From an uncultured Loktanella sp. (GTDB taxonomy: Bacteria > Pseudomonadota > Alphaproteobacteria > Rhodobacterales > Rhodobacteraceae): DNA of 64,000 nt. Made by a program: the position numbers and the translations under genes. This document shows, in pieces, positions 25,852 through 34,623 of this stretch. A model generated the notes under the pieces. The model searched no databases and had not been told where the DNA came from. It saw only the letters and a program-made list of their open reading frames with translations. Numbering within the stretch: the stretch's first letter is position 1; each line of letters starts with the position of its first letter. The stretch spans positions 32,260 to 96,259 of the forward strand of contig CAKZNT010000037.1 of NCBI GenBank assembly GCA_937132065.1, read 5' to 3'.

Positions 25852-26352
25852 TTATAAGGTGTAGGTCGCGCCCATGACCATGACGCTGCCCGCTGTCGTT
25901 GTGGCTTGCACCATCGACACAAACTCTGGCGAATAGATCATCGCGAATTGATCGGGAAACTGCCACACAAGGTTGTGCATCGTGGCGATCATTGCGCCGA
26001 CGCCCGCAAACTGGGCGCCCATATGGGGCATCGTCTTGAGCCGCAACAGGCCGCCAATCAGAATGGCCACAATCGCGGCTGCGCCGTAAATCAGCACGGG
26101 CGCATCGTGACCGATCAACCCGAACCGACAGCAGGCCAGATGGCTTAACATCAATGCAAACGCCCCGACGAACAGCGACAAAAGAAGGGCCGAAAAGCCC
26201 GCTTTCTTGAGCTTCTTGCGGTTGATCAACTCTTTGGACACCCGCTTTGGAATAGCCATCTTGAGCTCTGGATCGTAATACGACTTGTTCTTTGGATCGG
26301 AAATCCGAGCCAAGCGGTTGTTGAATTCGTCCAGTTGCGCAGCCATAGCCAT
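25852..26352 (-). CDS. Membrane protein of unknown function between sufB and sufC
   Basis: 166 aa. The N-terminal 50 residues are polar (FNNRLARISDPKNKSYYDPELKMAIPKRVSKE), followed by three to four helices (FSALLLSLFVGAFALMLSHL; VLIYGAAAIVAILIGGLL). ATG at 26352 is chosen because TAGGA lies about nine bases upstream; the ATG at 26346 is also possible. No family recognised with certainty. Its place inside the suf operon suggests co-expression under iron limitation. Confidence 0.8.
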   Translation of the reverse strand: MAMAAQLDEFNNRLARISDPKNKSYYDPELKMAIPKRVSKELINRKKLKKAGFSALLLSLFVGAFALMLSHLACCRFGLIGHDAPVLIYGAAAIVAILIGGLLRLKTMPHMGAQFAGVGAMIATMHNLVWQFPDQFAMIYSPEFVSMVQATTTAGSVMVMGATYTL

Positions 26353-26466
26353 AGTGATCAGTCCTAGGTTGTGTCCTAAGATTAACACTATCGCAATCTC
26401 TGCGGCCCAAATAAGGCGCGTCTACGGCAACACCGCGACCAATATGATCAAAGCCATAAGTCACGG

Positions 26467-27990
26467 TTAACCCACGGACCCTTCCAGCGAAATCGCGACT
26501 AGAGCTTGCGCCTCCATTGCGAATTCCATCGGTAGTTCTTGCAAAACGTCCTTGATGAACCCGTTCACAACCAATGCAACGGCCTCTTCTTCGTCCATCC
26601 CGCGCGAGCGGCAATAGAACAACTGGTCATCGTCAACCTTAGATGTCGTGGCCTCGTGTTCGACGCGGCTGCTGTTGTTCTTTACCTCGATATAGGGAAC
26701 CGTATGCGCCCCGCAGTCGGAGCCGATCAGCAAGCTGTCACACTGTGTATAGTTGCGGCTTTCCTTTGCCTTGGGGTGCATGGAAACAAGGCCGCGATAG
26801 GTGTTCTGCGCCTTGCCAGCCGAAATCCCCTTGGACACAATCCGCGACTTCGTGCGCTTGCCAAGATGCACCATCTTTGTGCCAGTGTCGGCCTGCTGCA
26901 TGTTGTTGGCGATTGCGATGGAATAAAACTCGCCTTGGCTATCGTCACCGCGCAGGATGCATGACGGGTATTTCCACGTCACCGCAGAGCCGGTCTCGAC
27001 TTGCGTCCAGCTCACCTTTGCGCGTGCGCCACGGCAATCTGCCCGCTTGGTCACAAAGTTGTAGATACCACCATTGCCGTTCTCATCACCCGGGAACCAG
27101 TTTTGAACGGTCGAGTATTTCACTTCCGCGTCTTCTTCGACGATGATCTCGACCACGGCAGCATGCAGCTGGGCGACGTCGCGCTTGGGCGCTGTGCAGC
27201 CTTCAAGGTAGGACACATAGGACCCCTTATCGGCGATAATCAACGTGCGCTCGAACTGGCCTGTGTTTTCGGCATTGATGCGGAAATATGTGGATAGCTC
27301 CATCGGGCAACGCACACCGGGCGGGATGTAAACAAACGACCCGTCCGAGAACACAGCAGAGTTTAGCGTGGCATAAAAGTTGTCAGACGCAGGCACGACC
27401 GTGCCCAGATATTTCTTCACAAGATCAGGGTATTCGCGGATCGCCTCGGAAATCGAGCAAAAGATCACGCCAGCCTTTTTCAACTCGGCTTGGAACGTCG
27501 TGCCGACAGAAACACTATCGAACACCGCATCCACGGCGACCTTGCGGCCTTCTGCGGGAGGCATATCCGCCCCTTCAACGCCCGCAAGAATAGCCTGCTC
27601 TTTCAAAGGAATACCAAGCTTTTCGTATGTGGCCAGCAGCTTTGGATCAACCTCGTCAAGCGACTTCGGCTTCACTTCCATGCTCTTGGGGCGGGCATAG
27701 TAATAGATGTCCTGAAAATCGATATCGGGGTAGTTGACCATCGCCCATGTCGGCTCTTCCAGCTTTTCCCAACGCGCAAATGCCTCAAGGCGCCAGTCGG
27801 TCATCCACTGTGGCTCTTCGTTCTTTTTCGAAATCAGCTTGACGATATCGGTGTTCACACCCTTGGGCGCGTATTCCATCTCGATCTCGGTTTCCCAGCC
27901 GTATTTGTAAGTGCCAGACAGGGCCGCCACCGCGTCCACGGTGTCCTGATCTACGCCGTCTTTGACGTCAACTTGATCTACAGTCGCCAT
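26467..27990 (-). CDS. sufB: Fe-S cluster assembly protein SufB
   Basis: 507-aa scaffold protein on which the iron-sulfur cluster is built. Typical motifs: [36 protein letters not shown], the core with [15 protein letters not shown], and the C-terminal end [33 protein letters not shown] nine bases upstream sets ATG at 27990; an earlier in-frame codon would add three residues. It lies 13 bases after the cysteine desulfurase gene. Confidence 0.97.
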   Translation of the reverse strand: MATVDQVDVKDGVDQDTVDAVAALSGTYKYGWETEIEMEYAPKGVNTDIVKLISKKNEEPQWMTDWRLEAFARWEKLEEPTWAMVNYPDIDFQDIYYYARPKSMEVKPKSLDEVDPKLLATYEKLGIPLKEQAILAGVEGADMPPAEGRKVAVDAVFDSVSVGTTFQAELKKAGVIFCSISEAIREYPDLVKKYLGTVVPASDNFYATLNSAVFSDGSFVYIPPGVRCPMELSTYFRINAENTGQFERTLIIADKGSYVSYLEGCTAPKRDVAQLHAAVVEIIVEEDAEVKYSTVQNWFPGDENGNGGIYNFVTKRADCRGARAKVSWTQVETGSAVTWKYPSCILRGDDSQGEFYSIAIANNMQQADTGTKMVHLGKRTKSRIVSKGISAGKAQNTYRGLVSMHPKAKESRNYTQCDSLLIGSDCGAHTVPYIEVKNNSSRVEHEATTSKVDDDQLFYCRSRGMDEEEAVALVVNGFIKDVLQELPMEFAMEAQALVAISLEGSVG

Positions 27991-28003
27991 TTGTCTCAAC
28001 TCC

Positions 28004-29041
28004 TTAACCGCGGGCTATCGCGCGCGCGTGCTTGTCCGTCCATGCCTGCGCAAAACGCAAGACCTCATCTTCTGTCGTATCAATGCCCAGTGAAACGCGC
28101 ACTGCGCAGCGGGCATCGTCGTCGCTTATTCCCAAGGCCGCCAAAACGGGGCTGGCCTTCACCTTGCCGCTTGAACAGGCCGAGCCTGCCGAGATCGCAA
28201 AGCCTGCAAGATCAAGCGCCATCACTTGGGTCTCGCCTTTCCAGCCTTTTGCAATAAAGCAGCTCGTGTTCGGCAATCGGTTCAAATCATTCCCGACAAA
28301 AATAGTCTGCGGGGCAGAATTCTCAATGGCCTTCTCTAGAATTATTCTAAGTTGCGCAACCCGATCCCAACGACCATCTGCTAAATCTTGCTGTGCGGCG
28401 ACCGCTGCGGCCCCAAATCCCGCAATTGCGGCGACATTTTCCGTGCCCGACCTGCGCCCCATCTCTTGGCCACCGCCCTTGATCTGCGCAGCAAGGTCAG
28501 TGCCCGCAGGCATGATCAACGCGCCGATGCCCTTGGGGCCACCAAATTTATGGGCCGATAAAAATACCATCTCGACGCCAGACCAAGCATAAGAAAAAGG
28601 CACTTTGCCGAACCCCTGCGTAAGGTCACTGACGGCCAGTCCTTGCGGCAATGCCTGCACCAGCCCCGTTTCAGAGTTGGCAAGCTGCACAACCGACATC
28701 GCGGGGTCACTCACAGCCACCTGCCCGTTCACAACCGACAGGCTCGGGGTCACCCATGCCGCAACAGCCGCGTGCTCTAGCCCTGAAGCTTGCAAATCAC
28801 GGCCCGCAAGGCACAGCGCCGCCGCCTCGGTCGCGCCCGACACAAAAACGATATCCGCACCAGATGCGCCAACAGCCTCTGCGATCTGCGCCCGCGCGGT
28901 TTCAACGATCCCCTTGGCCGCACGCCCCTCGGCATGCACGGACGACGGGTTGCCCGTGACATCCATCGCCGCAATCATCGCGGCGCGCGCCTCTGCCCGC
29001 AGCGGGGTCGTCGCATTCTGATCCAGATAAACGCGGCTCAT
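28004..29041 (-). CDS. Cysteine desulfurase, NifS/IscS class
   Basis: 345-aa PLP enzyme, second gene of the operon. PLP lysine at Lys165 ([11 protein letters not shown]) and catalytic Cys289 ([11 protein letters not shown]) in the loop typical for class I desulfurases. It is shorter than E. coli IscS (404 aa). Its start overlaps the iscR stop by four bases. The operon thus has two desulfurases, this one and SufS at the far end. A near-copy of the iron operator lies inside the gene (28337-28349). Confidence 0.92.
   Translation of the reverse strand: MSRVYLDQNATTPLRAEARAAMIAAMDVTGNPSSVHAEGRAAKGIVETARAQIAEAVGASGADIVFVSGATEAAALCLAGRDLQASGLEHAAVAAWVTPSLSVVNGQVAVSDPAMSVVQLANSETGLVQALPQGLAVSDLTQGFGKVPFSYAWSGVEMVFLSAHKFGGPKGIGALIMPAGTDLAAQIKGGGQEMGRRSGTENVAAIAGFGAAAVAAQQDLADGRWDRVAQLRIILEKAIENSAPQTIFVGNDLNRLPNTSCFIAKGWKGETQVMALDLAGFAISAGSACSSGKVKASPVLAALGISDDDARCAVRVSLGIDTTEDEVLRFAQAWTDKHARAIARG
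28337..28349. promoter_or_regulatory. Intragenic copy of the iron-box core
   Basis: TAGAA-TTA-TTCTA, a perfect palindrome with the same half-site and the same 3-bp spacer as the operator upstream of iscR, lying inside the desulfurase gene about 350 bp before sufB. Outer bases (TC / AG) match less well. It could be chance or an internal control site. Confidence 0.3.
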
Positions 29042-29499
29042 TCTTCGTCGATCACCTCAAACAATGCAGGAACCGCAGGGCACGGGGCCATGTCATTGGA
29101 CACAACATCCGACAGCCGCGTCTGATGCAAAAATACATAGACGTTGGCCGACAACCCTTCCCAAAGGCGATTGGTCAGTGACTGCGCGCGACTGCCAGAC
29201 GCCCCGCCAGACGCGCCAGCACCCTTGTGCATCGCGCTCACGGTCTCGTCGACAGCACCCAGAATTTCGGCAACACGAATATCCGAGGGCGCGCGCGCAA
29301 GACGATACCCACCCCCCGGACCGCGCACAGACTCAACAAGTTCGGCGCGGCGCAATTTGACAAACAACTGCTCAAGATAGGCAAGAGACACGTCCTGACG
29401 CTTTGATATCTCGGTAAGATTGACCAAGCTGCCAGCAGGCTGAAGCGCCAAGTCAGCGAGAGCGACCATCGCATAACGGCCCTTTGTGCTCAGTTTCAT
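29038..29499 (-). CDS. iscR: Rrf2-family regulator, IscR type with one cysteine
   Basis: 153-aa winged-helix repressor heading the isc-suf operon. Residues 1-65 form the Rrf2 DNA-binding domain (MKLSTKGRYAMVALADLAL; SVRGPGGGYRL). The three closely spaced Cys of classical IscR are absent: that region reads HKGAGASGGASGSRAQS. The only Cys is Cys140 near the C terminus. Rhodobacter IscR is known as a variant with unusual cluster ligation, and this fits. ATG at 29499 has GAGGGGG upstream. Confidence 0.92.
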   Translation of the reverse strand: MKLSTKGRYAMVALADLALQPAGSLVNLTEISKRQDVSLAYLEQLFVKLRRAELVESVRGPGGGYRLARAPSDIRVAEILGAVDETVSAMHKGAGASGGASGSRAQSLTNRLWEGLSANVYVFLHQTRLSDVVSNDMAPCPAVPALFEVIDEE

Positions 29500-29603
29500 C
29501 GTATCGGCCCCCTCAAACAGGTGCAAAAGCGCAATTTCATTGACGTCAGCGCCCTGCCTCATTAGGTGCAAGGCAACCCCCAGACATGTGGATCAGCCGC
29601 GTG

Positions 29604-29620
29604 TTTAGAATCTTTCTAAA
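29604..29620 (-). promoter_or_regulatory. Iron-responsive operator (iron-Rhodo-box-like)
   Basis: TTTAGAA-N3-TTCTAAA, a perfect 17-bp palindrome, 105 bases before the iscR start. It covers the -10 hexamer of the predicted promoter. It matches the kind of site ascribed to IscR in Rhodobacteraceae, so it should give autoregulation of the whole suf operon. Confidence 0.8.
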
Positions 29621-29641
29621 GTGCCTGAGCGTTTTCGTCAA
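29613..29641 (-). promoter_or_regulatory. Predicted promoter of the iscR-suf operon
   Basis: On the minus strand TTGACG (29641-29636), a 17-bp spacer and TAGAAA (29618-29613). The -10 lies inside the operator, so a bound regulator would block RNA polymerase. The 5' leader would be about 107 nt. Confidence 0.6.
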
Positions 29642-29680
29642 GAATAGCAATCAGCACAAAGCTTAAAGAAGGCCGTTATC

Positions 29681-30334
29681 ATGCCCGAAGTCATTTTCCC
29701 TGGTCCAGAAGGCCGCCTTGAAGGTCGTTATCACCCGCAAAAGGACCGCGATGCGCCGATCGCAATCGTGTTGCACCCGCATCCGCAATTTGGCGGGACG
29801 ATGAACAACCGTGTCGTTTATAACCTGCATTACGCGTTTTATAACATGGGCTTCACTGTGCTGCGGTTCAACTTCCGTGGCGTTGGCCGCTCGCAAGGTG
29901 AATACGATCAAGGCGTTGGCGAATTGTCTGATGCGGCTTCGGCGCTCGACTACCTCCAGTCAATGAACAACAACGCCAAGCATTGCTGGGTCGCTGGCTT
30001 CTCGTTTGGCGCGTGGATTGGCATGCAGCTTTTGATGCGCCGTCCCGAAATCACGGGCTTCATCTCTGTTTCGCCACCTGCAAACATGTATGACTTCAGC
30101 TTCCTTGCGCCCTGCCCTGCATCTGGCCTGATCATGAACGGGTCAAACGACCGCGTGGCCCCGCCCGCTGATACCGTGACGCTTGTGAACAAGCTGCACG
30201 AGCAAAAGGGGATCACCATCACGCACGACGAAATGGAAGGGGCTGGCCACTTCTTTGAAGATCCGCATATGGACCCGATGATCGGCACAGTGAAATCCTA
30301 CGTCCGTCGCCGCCTCACAGAGAACACACGCTAA
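29681..30334 (+). CDS. Alpha/beta hydrolase (dienelactone hydrolase-like)
   Basis: 217-aa serine hydrolase. The opening motif HPHPQFGGTMNN, the fold glycine FNFRGVGRSQG, the nucleophile elbow GFSFG and the late His of GAGHFFEDPH are those of the small cytosolic alpha/beta hydrolases with COG2945-like sequence. Substrate unknown; an esterase is likely. It is divergent from iscR and followed after one base by a small gene. Confidence 0.88.
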   Translation: MPEVIFPGPEGRLEGRYHPQKDRDAPIAIVLHPHPQFGGTMNNRVVYNLHYAFYNMGFTVLRFNFRGVGRSQGEYDQGVGELSDAASALDYLQSMNNNAKHCWVAGFSFGAWIGMQLLMRRPEITGFISVSPPANMYDFSFLAPCPASGLIMNGSNDRVAPPADTVTLVNKLHEQKGITITHDEMEGAGHFFEDPHMDPMIGTVKSYVRRRLTENTR

Positions 30335-30335
30335 A

Positions 30336-30557
30336 ATGTCTGACTATACACTCAATGCGGCAAACGAACTTGCCGACCTCGCGCTTGCCGAACAGGCCGC
30401 ATCTGGCGACGAGAAAATCGTCGCCGCAATTGGCGAGGTGTTGGGTGCATCATCCCAAACCTTGCAAGAGGCCTACCTCACCGCGGTGCGCGTGCGCCGC
30501 GCAGAGGCCCGCGCCCACGAGCTTCTGGCCGCATCTGCGGCCAAACGCGCGGGGTAA
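30336..30557 (+). CDS. Small conserved-looking protein
   Basis: 73 aa, acidic and Ala-rich, predicted all-helical (NAANELADLALAEQAASGDEKIVAAIGEVLGASSQTLQEAYLTAV). No motif or membrane segment. It starts one base after the hydrolase stop and ends eight bases before the HD gene, inside a four-gene run. Function not recognised. Confidence 0.7.
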   Translation: MSDYTLNAANELADLALAEQAASGDEKIVAAIGEVLGASSQTLQEAYLTAVRVRRAEARAHELLAASAAKRAG

Positions 30558-30565
30558 GGAGGCAC

Positions 30566-31153
30566 ATGTCGCGCATTGACCAGCAACTCGGCTTCCTTAT
30601 CGAAGCGGACAAGCTCAAGTCGGTGACGCGCGGCACAACCTTGCACGATGGATCACGGCGCGAAAACTCGGGCGAACATAGCTGGCATATCGCACTATAT
30701 GCGCTGATCATGGCCGAGCATGCGATCAAGCCTGTGAATGTCGACCGTGTCATCAAAATGCTATTGCTTCACGACCTTGTCGAGATAGACGCGGGCGATG
30801 TTCCGATCCACTCAACAGCAGCGCGCGACGAAGCAGCCCAAATTGCCGCAGAACAGGCCGCCGCAGACCGCATTTTTGGCCTATTGCCAGCCGATCAGTC
30901 CGCAGAGTTGCGCGCGCTATGGGATGAATTTGAAGCGGCAACAACAGACGATGCCATCTTCGCAAAATCTTTGGACCGCGTGCAGCCAGTCGTTTCAAAC
31001 CTCGAATCTGGCGGCGCAAGCTGGCTTGAATACGAGGTCACGCGCGCCCAGCTTGAACACCGCGTGGCAAGCAAGGTCAAGCGCGGCGCACCTGCGCTCT
31101 GGGACGCGATCAAGCTGCGCATCGACGCATGGTTCGACCAACAGGCGCGCTAG
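30566..31153 (+). CDS. HD-domain hydrolase (YfbR-like)
   Basis: 195-aa metal-dependent phosphohydrolase. His38 (GEHSWHIAL), His69 and Asp70 (LLLHDLVEIDAGD) form the HD signature; a later Asp in KSLDRVQP completes the site. Relatives act as 5'-deoxynucleotidases, but the substrate here is not proven. GGAGG stands just before the ATG. Confidence 0.88.
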   Translation: MSRIDQQLGFLIEADKLKSVTRGTTLHDGSRRENSGEHSWHIALYALIMAEHAIKPVNVDRVIKMLLLHDLVEIDAGDVPIHSTAARDEAAQIAAEQAAADRIFGLLPADQSAELRALWDEFEAATTDDAIFAKSLDRVQPVVSNLESGGASWLEYEVTRAQLEHRVASKVKRGAPALWDAIKLRIDAWFDQQAR

Positions 31154-31155
31154 AT

Positions 31156-31986
31156 ATGGGCCTGATAGCGCCCCTGCAAAACGCCGCCGCACGCTACCCG
31201 TTACGGGTCGCTGTCGCCTTGCAACTTTCCATCCTTGGCCTGTTTGCGTGGTCGCTCGCCACTTACGGTGTTTTTGACGCGACCGATGCGTCAGGACAGC
31301 CAAGCATCGACTATATCGTCAGCAGCCTCACACTCGAAGCCATCGCCGCCACGATCATGCTTGTCATCATCGGGGTGATCGGCTGGGGCAAGGCCTGCCG
31401 CCTGACAACAGCCCCCGACCCTGCCGGATTGAAATGGGCGTTGCCGCTCAACGGGGTGCTGGCATTCATAGCGCTCTCGACGGCTACCCTGATCCTCACG
31501 GATGGTACTGCGCCTGACAGGGGCTTGGTGTTGCTGCAACTCCTGCTCTTTTCCATCGCGGTTGGCGTGTTTGAGGAAACGCTCTATCGCGGCACGCTTT
31601 TTCACGGGCTGCGGCAATATCTGCCACCGTTTTGGGCGATGATCGTGTCTTCGGCCGTTTTTGGCATCTTTCATATGCAAAATGTCGCGGCTGGTCAGGC
31701 AATTGACGCCACGCTCTTTCAGTCGCTCAACGCCTTTGCGCTCGGGGTGCTGTTCTGCGCGATCATGCTGCAAACCAACTCGATCTGGTGGGCCATCGCG
31801 CTCCATGCGCTCTGGGATATGTTTCTGTTTTTCGGCGCTTATCTGGCCGAATTGGAAACGGATGTTGGTGAAACGACCGAAATTGCGACAGGCGGCATCC
31901 CCGCGCAAGCGTTTCTGCTTCCGCTGACCTTACTGCTGCTGGGGCTGCTTTGCTATCGCGGTTGGGCGACACGCCGTCACGCATAA
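31156..31986 (+). CDS. CPBP-family intramembrane metalloprotease
   Basis: 276-aa multi-pass membrane protein of the CAAX protease / bacteriocin-processing (CPBP, Abi) family. The three family motifs are visible: Glu140-Glu141 with Arg145 (VFEETLYRG), His173 (FGIFHMQN) and His217-Asp221 (ALHALWDMF). It starts two bases after the HD gene stop. Substrate unknown. Confidence 0.88.
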   Translation: MGLIAPLQNAAARYPLRVAVALQLSILGLFAWSLATYGVFDATDASGQPSIDYIVSSLTLEAIAATIMLVIIGVIGWGKACRLTTAPDPAGLKWALPLNGVLAFIALSTATLILTDGTAPDRGLVLLQLLLFSIAVGVFEETLYRGTLFHGLRQYLPPFWAMIVSSAVFGIFHMQNVAAGQAIDATLFQSLNAFALGVLFCAIMLQTNSIWWAIALHALWDMFLFFGAYLAELETDVGETTEIATGGIPAQAFLLPLTLLLLGLLCYRGWATRRHA

Positions 31987-32019
31987 CCCACAATCGGCGG
32001 TTTCCCCCTGCATCCCTGT

Positions 32020-32048
32020 TTGACAGCCCGCGGAAACGTGTTAGTGCC
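32020..32048 (+). promoter_or_regulatory. Possible promoter of the DEAD-box helicase gene
   Basis: A consensus -35 TTGACA (32020-32025) stands 136 bases before the helicase ATG, but the -10 region (TTAGTG/AGTGCC) is poor. The leader that follows is long and contains CCCGcgcaCGGG. Low certainty. Confidence 0.3.
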
Positions 32049-32160
32049 CGCGCACGGGCCAAAGACTTGACGATGGATGCAAGTGAGCGCCTGTTTATGG
32101 AACCCAACTGCGGGACTGCACTTGGGGCGCAAATTTGAAGTATCCGTCCGAAAGCTGATT

Positions 32161-34278
32161 ATGAAACCTATGATTCCGACCCTTGCCGATGCATTGGCAA
32201 AACAGGGCTATGAGACCCTGACACCCGTTCAAGACGAAGTGACAAACCCCGCGTTTGAAGGCAAAGACCTGCTGGTCTCGGCGCAAACCGGCTCTGGTAA
32301 AACTGTGGGCTTCGGCCTTGCGATTGGCCCGACAATCCTGACCGAAGACGGCACGTTTGGCCCCGCCGCGCGCCCCCTCGCCCTTGTGATCGCGCCGACA
32401 CGCGAACTCGCCCTACAAGTGAAGCGCGAATTGCAGTGGCTTTACGGGCCTGCTGGTGTTGTGATGGCGTCTTGCGTGGGCGGCATGGATATGCGCGACG
32501 AGCGCCGTGCACTTGAACGCGGCGCGCATGTGGTTGTTGCGACCCCTGGCCGTCTGAAAGACCACGTCATGCGTGGCAGCATGGACATGTCTGAAATCCG
32601 CGCAATCGTGCTGGATGAAGCCGACGAAATGCTCGACCTCGGGTTCCGCGAAGACCTTGAGTTCATCCTTGGTGAAGCGCCTGAAACGCGGCGCACATTG
32701 ATGTTCTCGGCGACAGTGCCAGCCGCTATCGCCAAGCTCGCCAAGTCTTACCAGAAAGACGCCGTGCGCGTGACAACAGTCACCAAAGAGAGCCAGCATA
32801 GCGACATCGAATACCGCGCCCTGAGCGTTGCAAACCATGACACCGACAGTGCAATCATCAACCTGTTGCGGTTCTACGATGCGCCAAACGCGATTGTATT
32901 TGCAAACACACGCGCGATGGTGACCCGCCTGACCACACGGCTTTCCAACCGCGGATTTGCTGTCGTGGCGCTTTCTGGCGAGTTGTCCCAACAAGAACGC
33001 TCCCATGCCCTTCAGGCGATGCGTGACGGGCGCGCCCGCGTCTGTGTTGCAACCGATGTTGCCGCGCGCGGGATCGACTTGCCAAACCTCGAGCTGGTGA
33101 TCCACGCCGAACTGCCAACAAATGCCGAAACCCTGCTACACCGATCTGGCCGAACAGGTCGCGCGGGTCGCAAAGGCGTTTCTGCAATGATCGTGCCTGC
33201 AAAGATGAAACGGCGCGGCCAGAACCTGCTGACATGGGGCAAGTTGAACGCGACTTGGGGCACACCGCCCACCGCTGAAGAGGTGATCCAGCGCGACCGC
33301 GAGCGTTTGCTTGAAGATCCGATCTGGTCCGAGACTTTCAACGAAGAAGAGACCGCATTTGCAGGCAAGCTCCTTGAGCTGCACGCACCTGAAACCATCG
33401 CTGCCGCATATCTGCGTCTGTTCGCAGGCAAGCAATCCGCGCCAGAAGTCTTGTCCGAATACAAAGACGGCCCGCAGCGCGGCGACCGTCCCGATCGCCC
33501 CGACCGCTCGCCAAAAGAGCGCAAGGAGTTCGGCCCGTCCAAGTGGTTCTCAATCGACGTGGGCCGCGAAGGCAAGGCAGAAGCACGCTGGTTGCTGCCA
33601 ATGATCTGCAAAGCAGGCAACATCACCAAGAACGAGATCGGCGCCATCCGCATCCAGCCGAACGAGACATATGTCGAGATTTCCGAACCTGCGGTTGCTG
33701 GCTTCCTCAAGGCTGTTGGCGGCGACATGTCCTTGGAAAATCAAGCGAAAATGACCGCCCTGTCAGGGCCGCCGCAACTTGGCGAACGCGGGCCGCGTAA
33801 AACCAAGCGTGACTATGATGACAAGCCACGCGGCGAGCGGCCAGCGCGCAAACCGCGCGACACCTCGACACCGCCGCCCTCTGCGCAGGCCGAAGTGGCT
33901 GCGATCCAGCCGACGACTGGCGCAGGTGATGACCGCCGCGCCGCAAAGCCACGTCACAAAAAGTCCAATTTCGCAAAGCCCGAGCGGCGCGATCACGACG
34001 GCGCAGTCACGCCGATCAAGAAGCCCTACAAGGCCCGCGACGACGACAGCCGCCCTGCCTACAAGGGCAAATCTGACGGCGGCAAGCCAGCTTACAAGGG
34101 CAAGGGCAAAGGCGACGGCTACAAAGGGAAATCTGACGGCTATAAAGGCAAGTCGGACGGCCCATCTGGCGGCAAGCCAAAGCCGAAGGCAAACGACACC
34201 TCCAAGCGGTTCGTGCCGCCAGGTGGCAAGGCCTCACCGCGCAAAGGCGCACCAAAGCGTGGCGGCCCAAAGCGGTAA
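32161..34278 (+). CDS. DEAD-box RNA helicase with basic C-terminal tail
   Basis: 705-aa ATP-dependent RNA helicase. Q motif near residue 24, Walker A AQTGSGKT at 41-48, PTREL at 80-84, DEAD at 152-155, SAT at 183-185, then VATDVAARGID and HRSGRTGRAG. A DbpA-type RNA-binding domain follows near 465-530 (WFSIDVGREGKAEARWLL). The last 130 residues are Lys/Gly/Asp-rich with YKGKSDG repeats. It probably helps ribosome assembly or mRNA unwinding, as CsdA/DeaD do in the cold. The start at 32161 is by homology; no strong ribosome site is seen. Confidence 0.93.
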   Translation: MKPMIPTLADALAKQGYETLTPVQDEVTNPAFEGKDLLVSAQTGSGKTVGFGLAIGPTILTEDGTFGPAARPLALVIAPTRELALQVKRELQWLYGPAGVVMASCVGGMDMRDERRALERGAHVVVATPGRLKDHVMRGSMDMSEIRAIVLDEADEMLDLGFREDLEFILGEAPETRRTLMFSATVPAAIAKLAKSYQKDAVRVTTVTKESQHSDIEYRALSVANHDTDSAIINLLRFYDAPNAIVFANTRAMVTRLTTRLSNRGFAVVALSGELSQQERSHALQAMRDGRARVCVATDVAARGIDLPNLELVIHAELPTNAETLLHRSGRTGRAGRKGVSAMIVPAKMKRRGQNLLTWGKLNATWGTPPTAEEVIQRDRERLLEDPIWSETFNEEETAFAGKLLELHAPETIAAAYLRLFAGKQSAPEVLSEYKDGPQRGDRPDRPDRSPKERKEFGPSKWFSIDVGREGKAEARWLLPMICKAGNITKNEIGAIRIQPNETYVEISEPAVAGFLKAVGGDMSLENQAKMTALSGPPQLGERGPRKTKRDYDDKPRGERPARKPRDTSTPPPSAQAEVAAIQPTTGAGDDRRAAKPRHKKSNFAKPERRDHDGAVTPIKKPYKARDDDSRPAYKGKSDGGKPAYKGKGKGDGYKGKSDGYKGKSDGPSGGKPKPKANDTSKRFVPPGGKASPRKGAPKRGGPKR

Positions 34279-34304
34279 ATACCGCCACATTCCCGCCACA
34301 TTGT

Positions 34305-34361
34305 CGCCTCTTGATCGGCAAATTCATCTGCAAGGGTGAATTATCGCCCGATCAAGAGGCG
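34305..34361. other. Large perfect hairpin after helicase gene
   Basis: CGCCTCTTGATCGG (34305-34318) pairs over all 14 bases with CCGATCAAGAGGCG (34348-34361), and inside it AATTCA pairs with TGAATT (34337-34342). No T run follows, so it is not a standard terminator. It lies 26 bases after the helicase stop and about 40 before a small ORF. Confidence 0.7.
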
Positions 34362-34402
34362 CACGGGAAACCGTAATTTGAGGCAACAAAAGGATGAGAG
34401 CA

Positions 34403-34522
34403 ATGGCACAAGCCAAGCCCATCAGTCAAAAACCAGCACCGCAGCCGCGCCCCGCGCCGACTGTTGCACAGGGTTCCACTCCAAAGCCCGCGCCGGTTTT
34501 TACTGATTACGCAAGCATCTGA
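34403..34522 (+). CDS. Small proline-rich ORF
   Basis: 39 codons encoding MAQAKPISQKPAPQPRPAP... ending FTDYASI, 9 of its residues Pro. AAAAGGATGAGAG lies just upstream. Another ATG at 34394 would add three residues. It is flanked by two strong RNA structures. Unknown; could be a real small protein or part of a structured RNA. Confidence 0.4.
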   Translation: MAQAKPISQKPAPQPRPAPTVAQGSTPKPAPVFTDYASI

Positions 34523-34535
34523 CGATCACAAATTC

Positions 34536-34599
34536 GGCCAGTTGAGCACGGATATCATTGCACCTCCCCGATGATTGATGTCGCCCACTGGCCCTTTTT
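34536..34599 (+). terminator. Extended hairpin with C-rich loop and T run
   Basis: GGCCAGT (34536-34542) pairs with ACTGGCC (34587-34593) and ATCAT with ATGAT (34571-34575) inside; the 12-base loop reads TGCACCTCCCCG and the outer stem is followed by CTTTTT. It could end the transcript of the small ORF or be the 3' part of a small RNA with an anti-Shine-Dalgarno loop. Confidence 0.55.
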
Positions 34600-34623
34600 A
34601 TGCGCAACGCCTACTAAGGGTGC

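Noticed and set aside
25745..26614. Long minus-strand frame of 289 codons between sufC and sufB
   Set aside because: It overlaps the better-supported membrane-protein gene (25852-26352) in another frame, is Arg-rich and low in hydrophobic structure, and has no ribosome site; it is a by-product of GC-rich codons.
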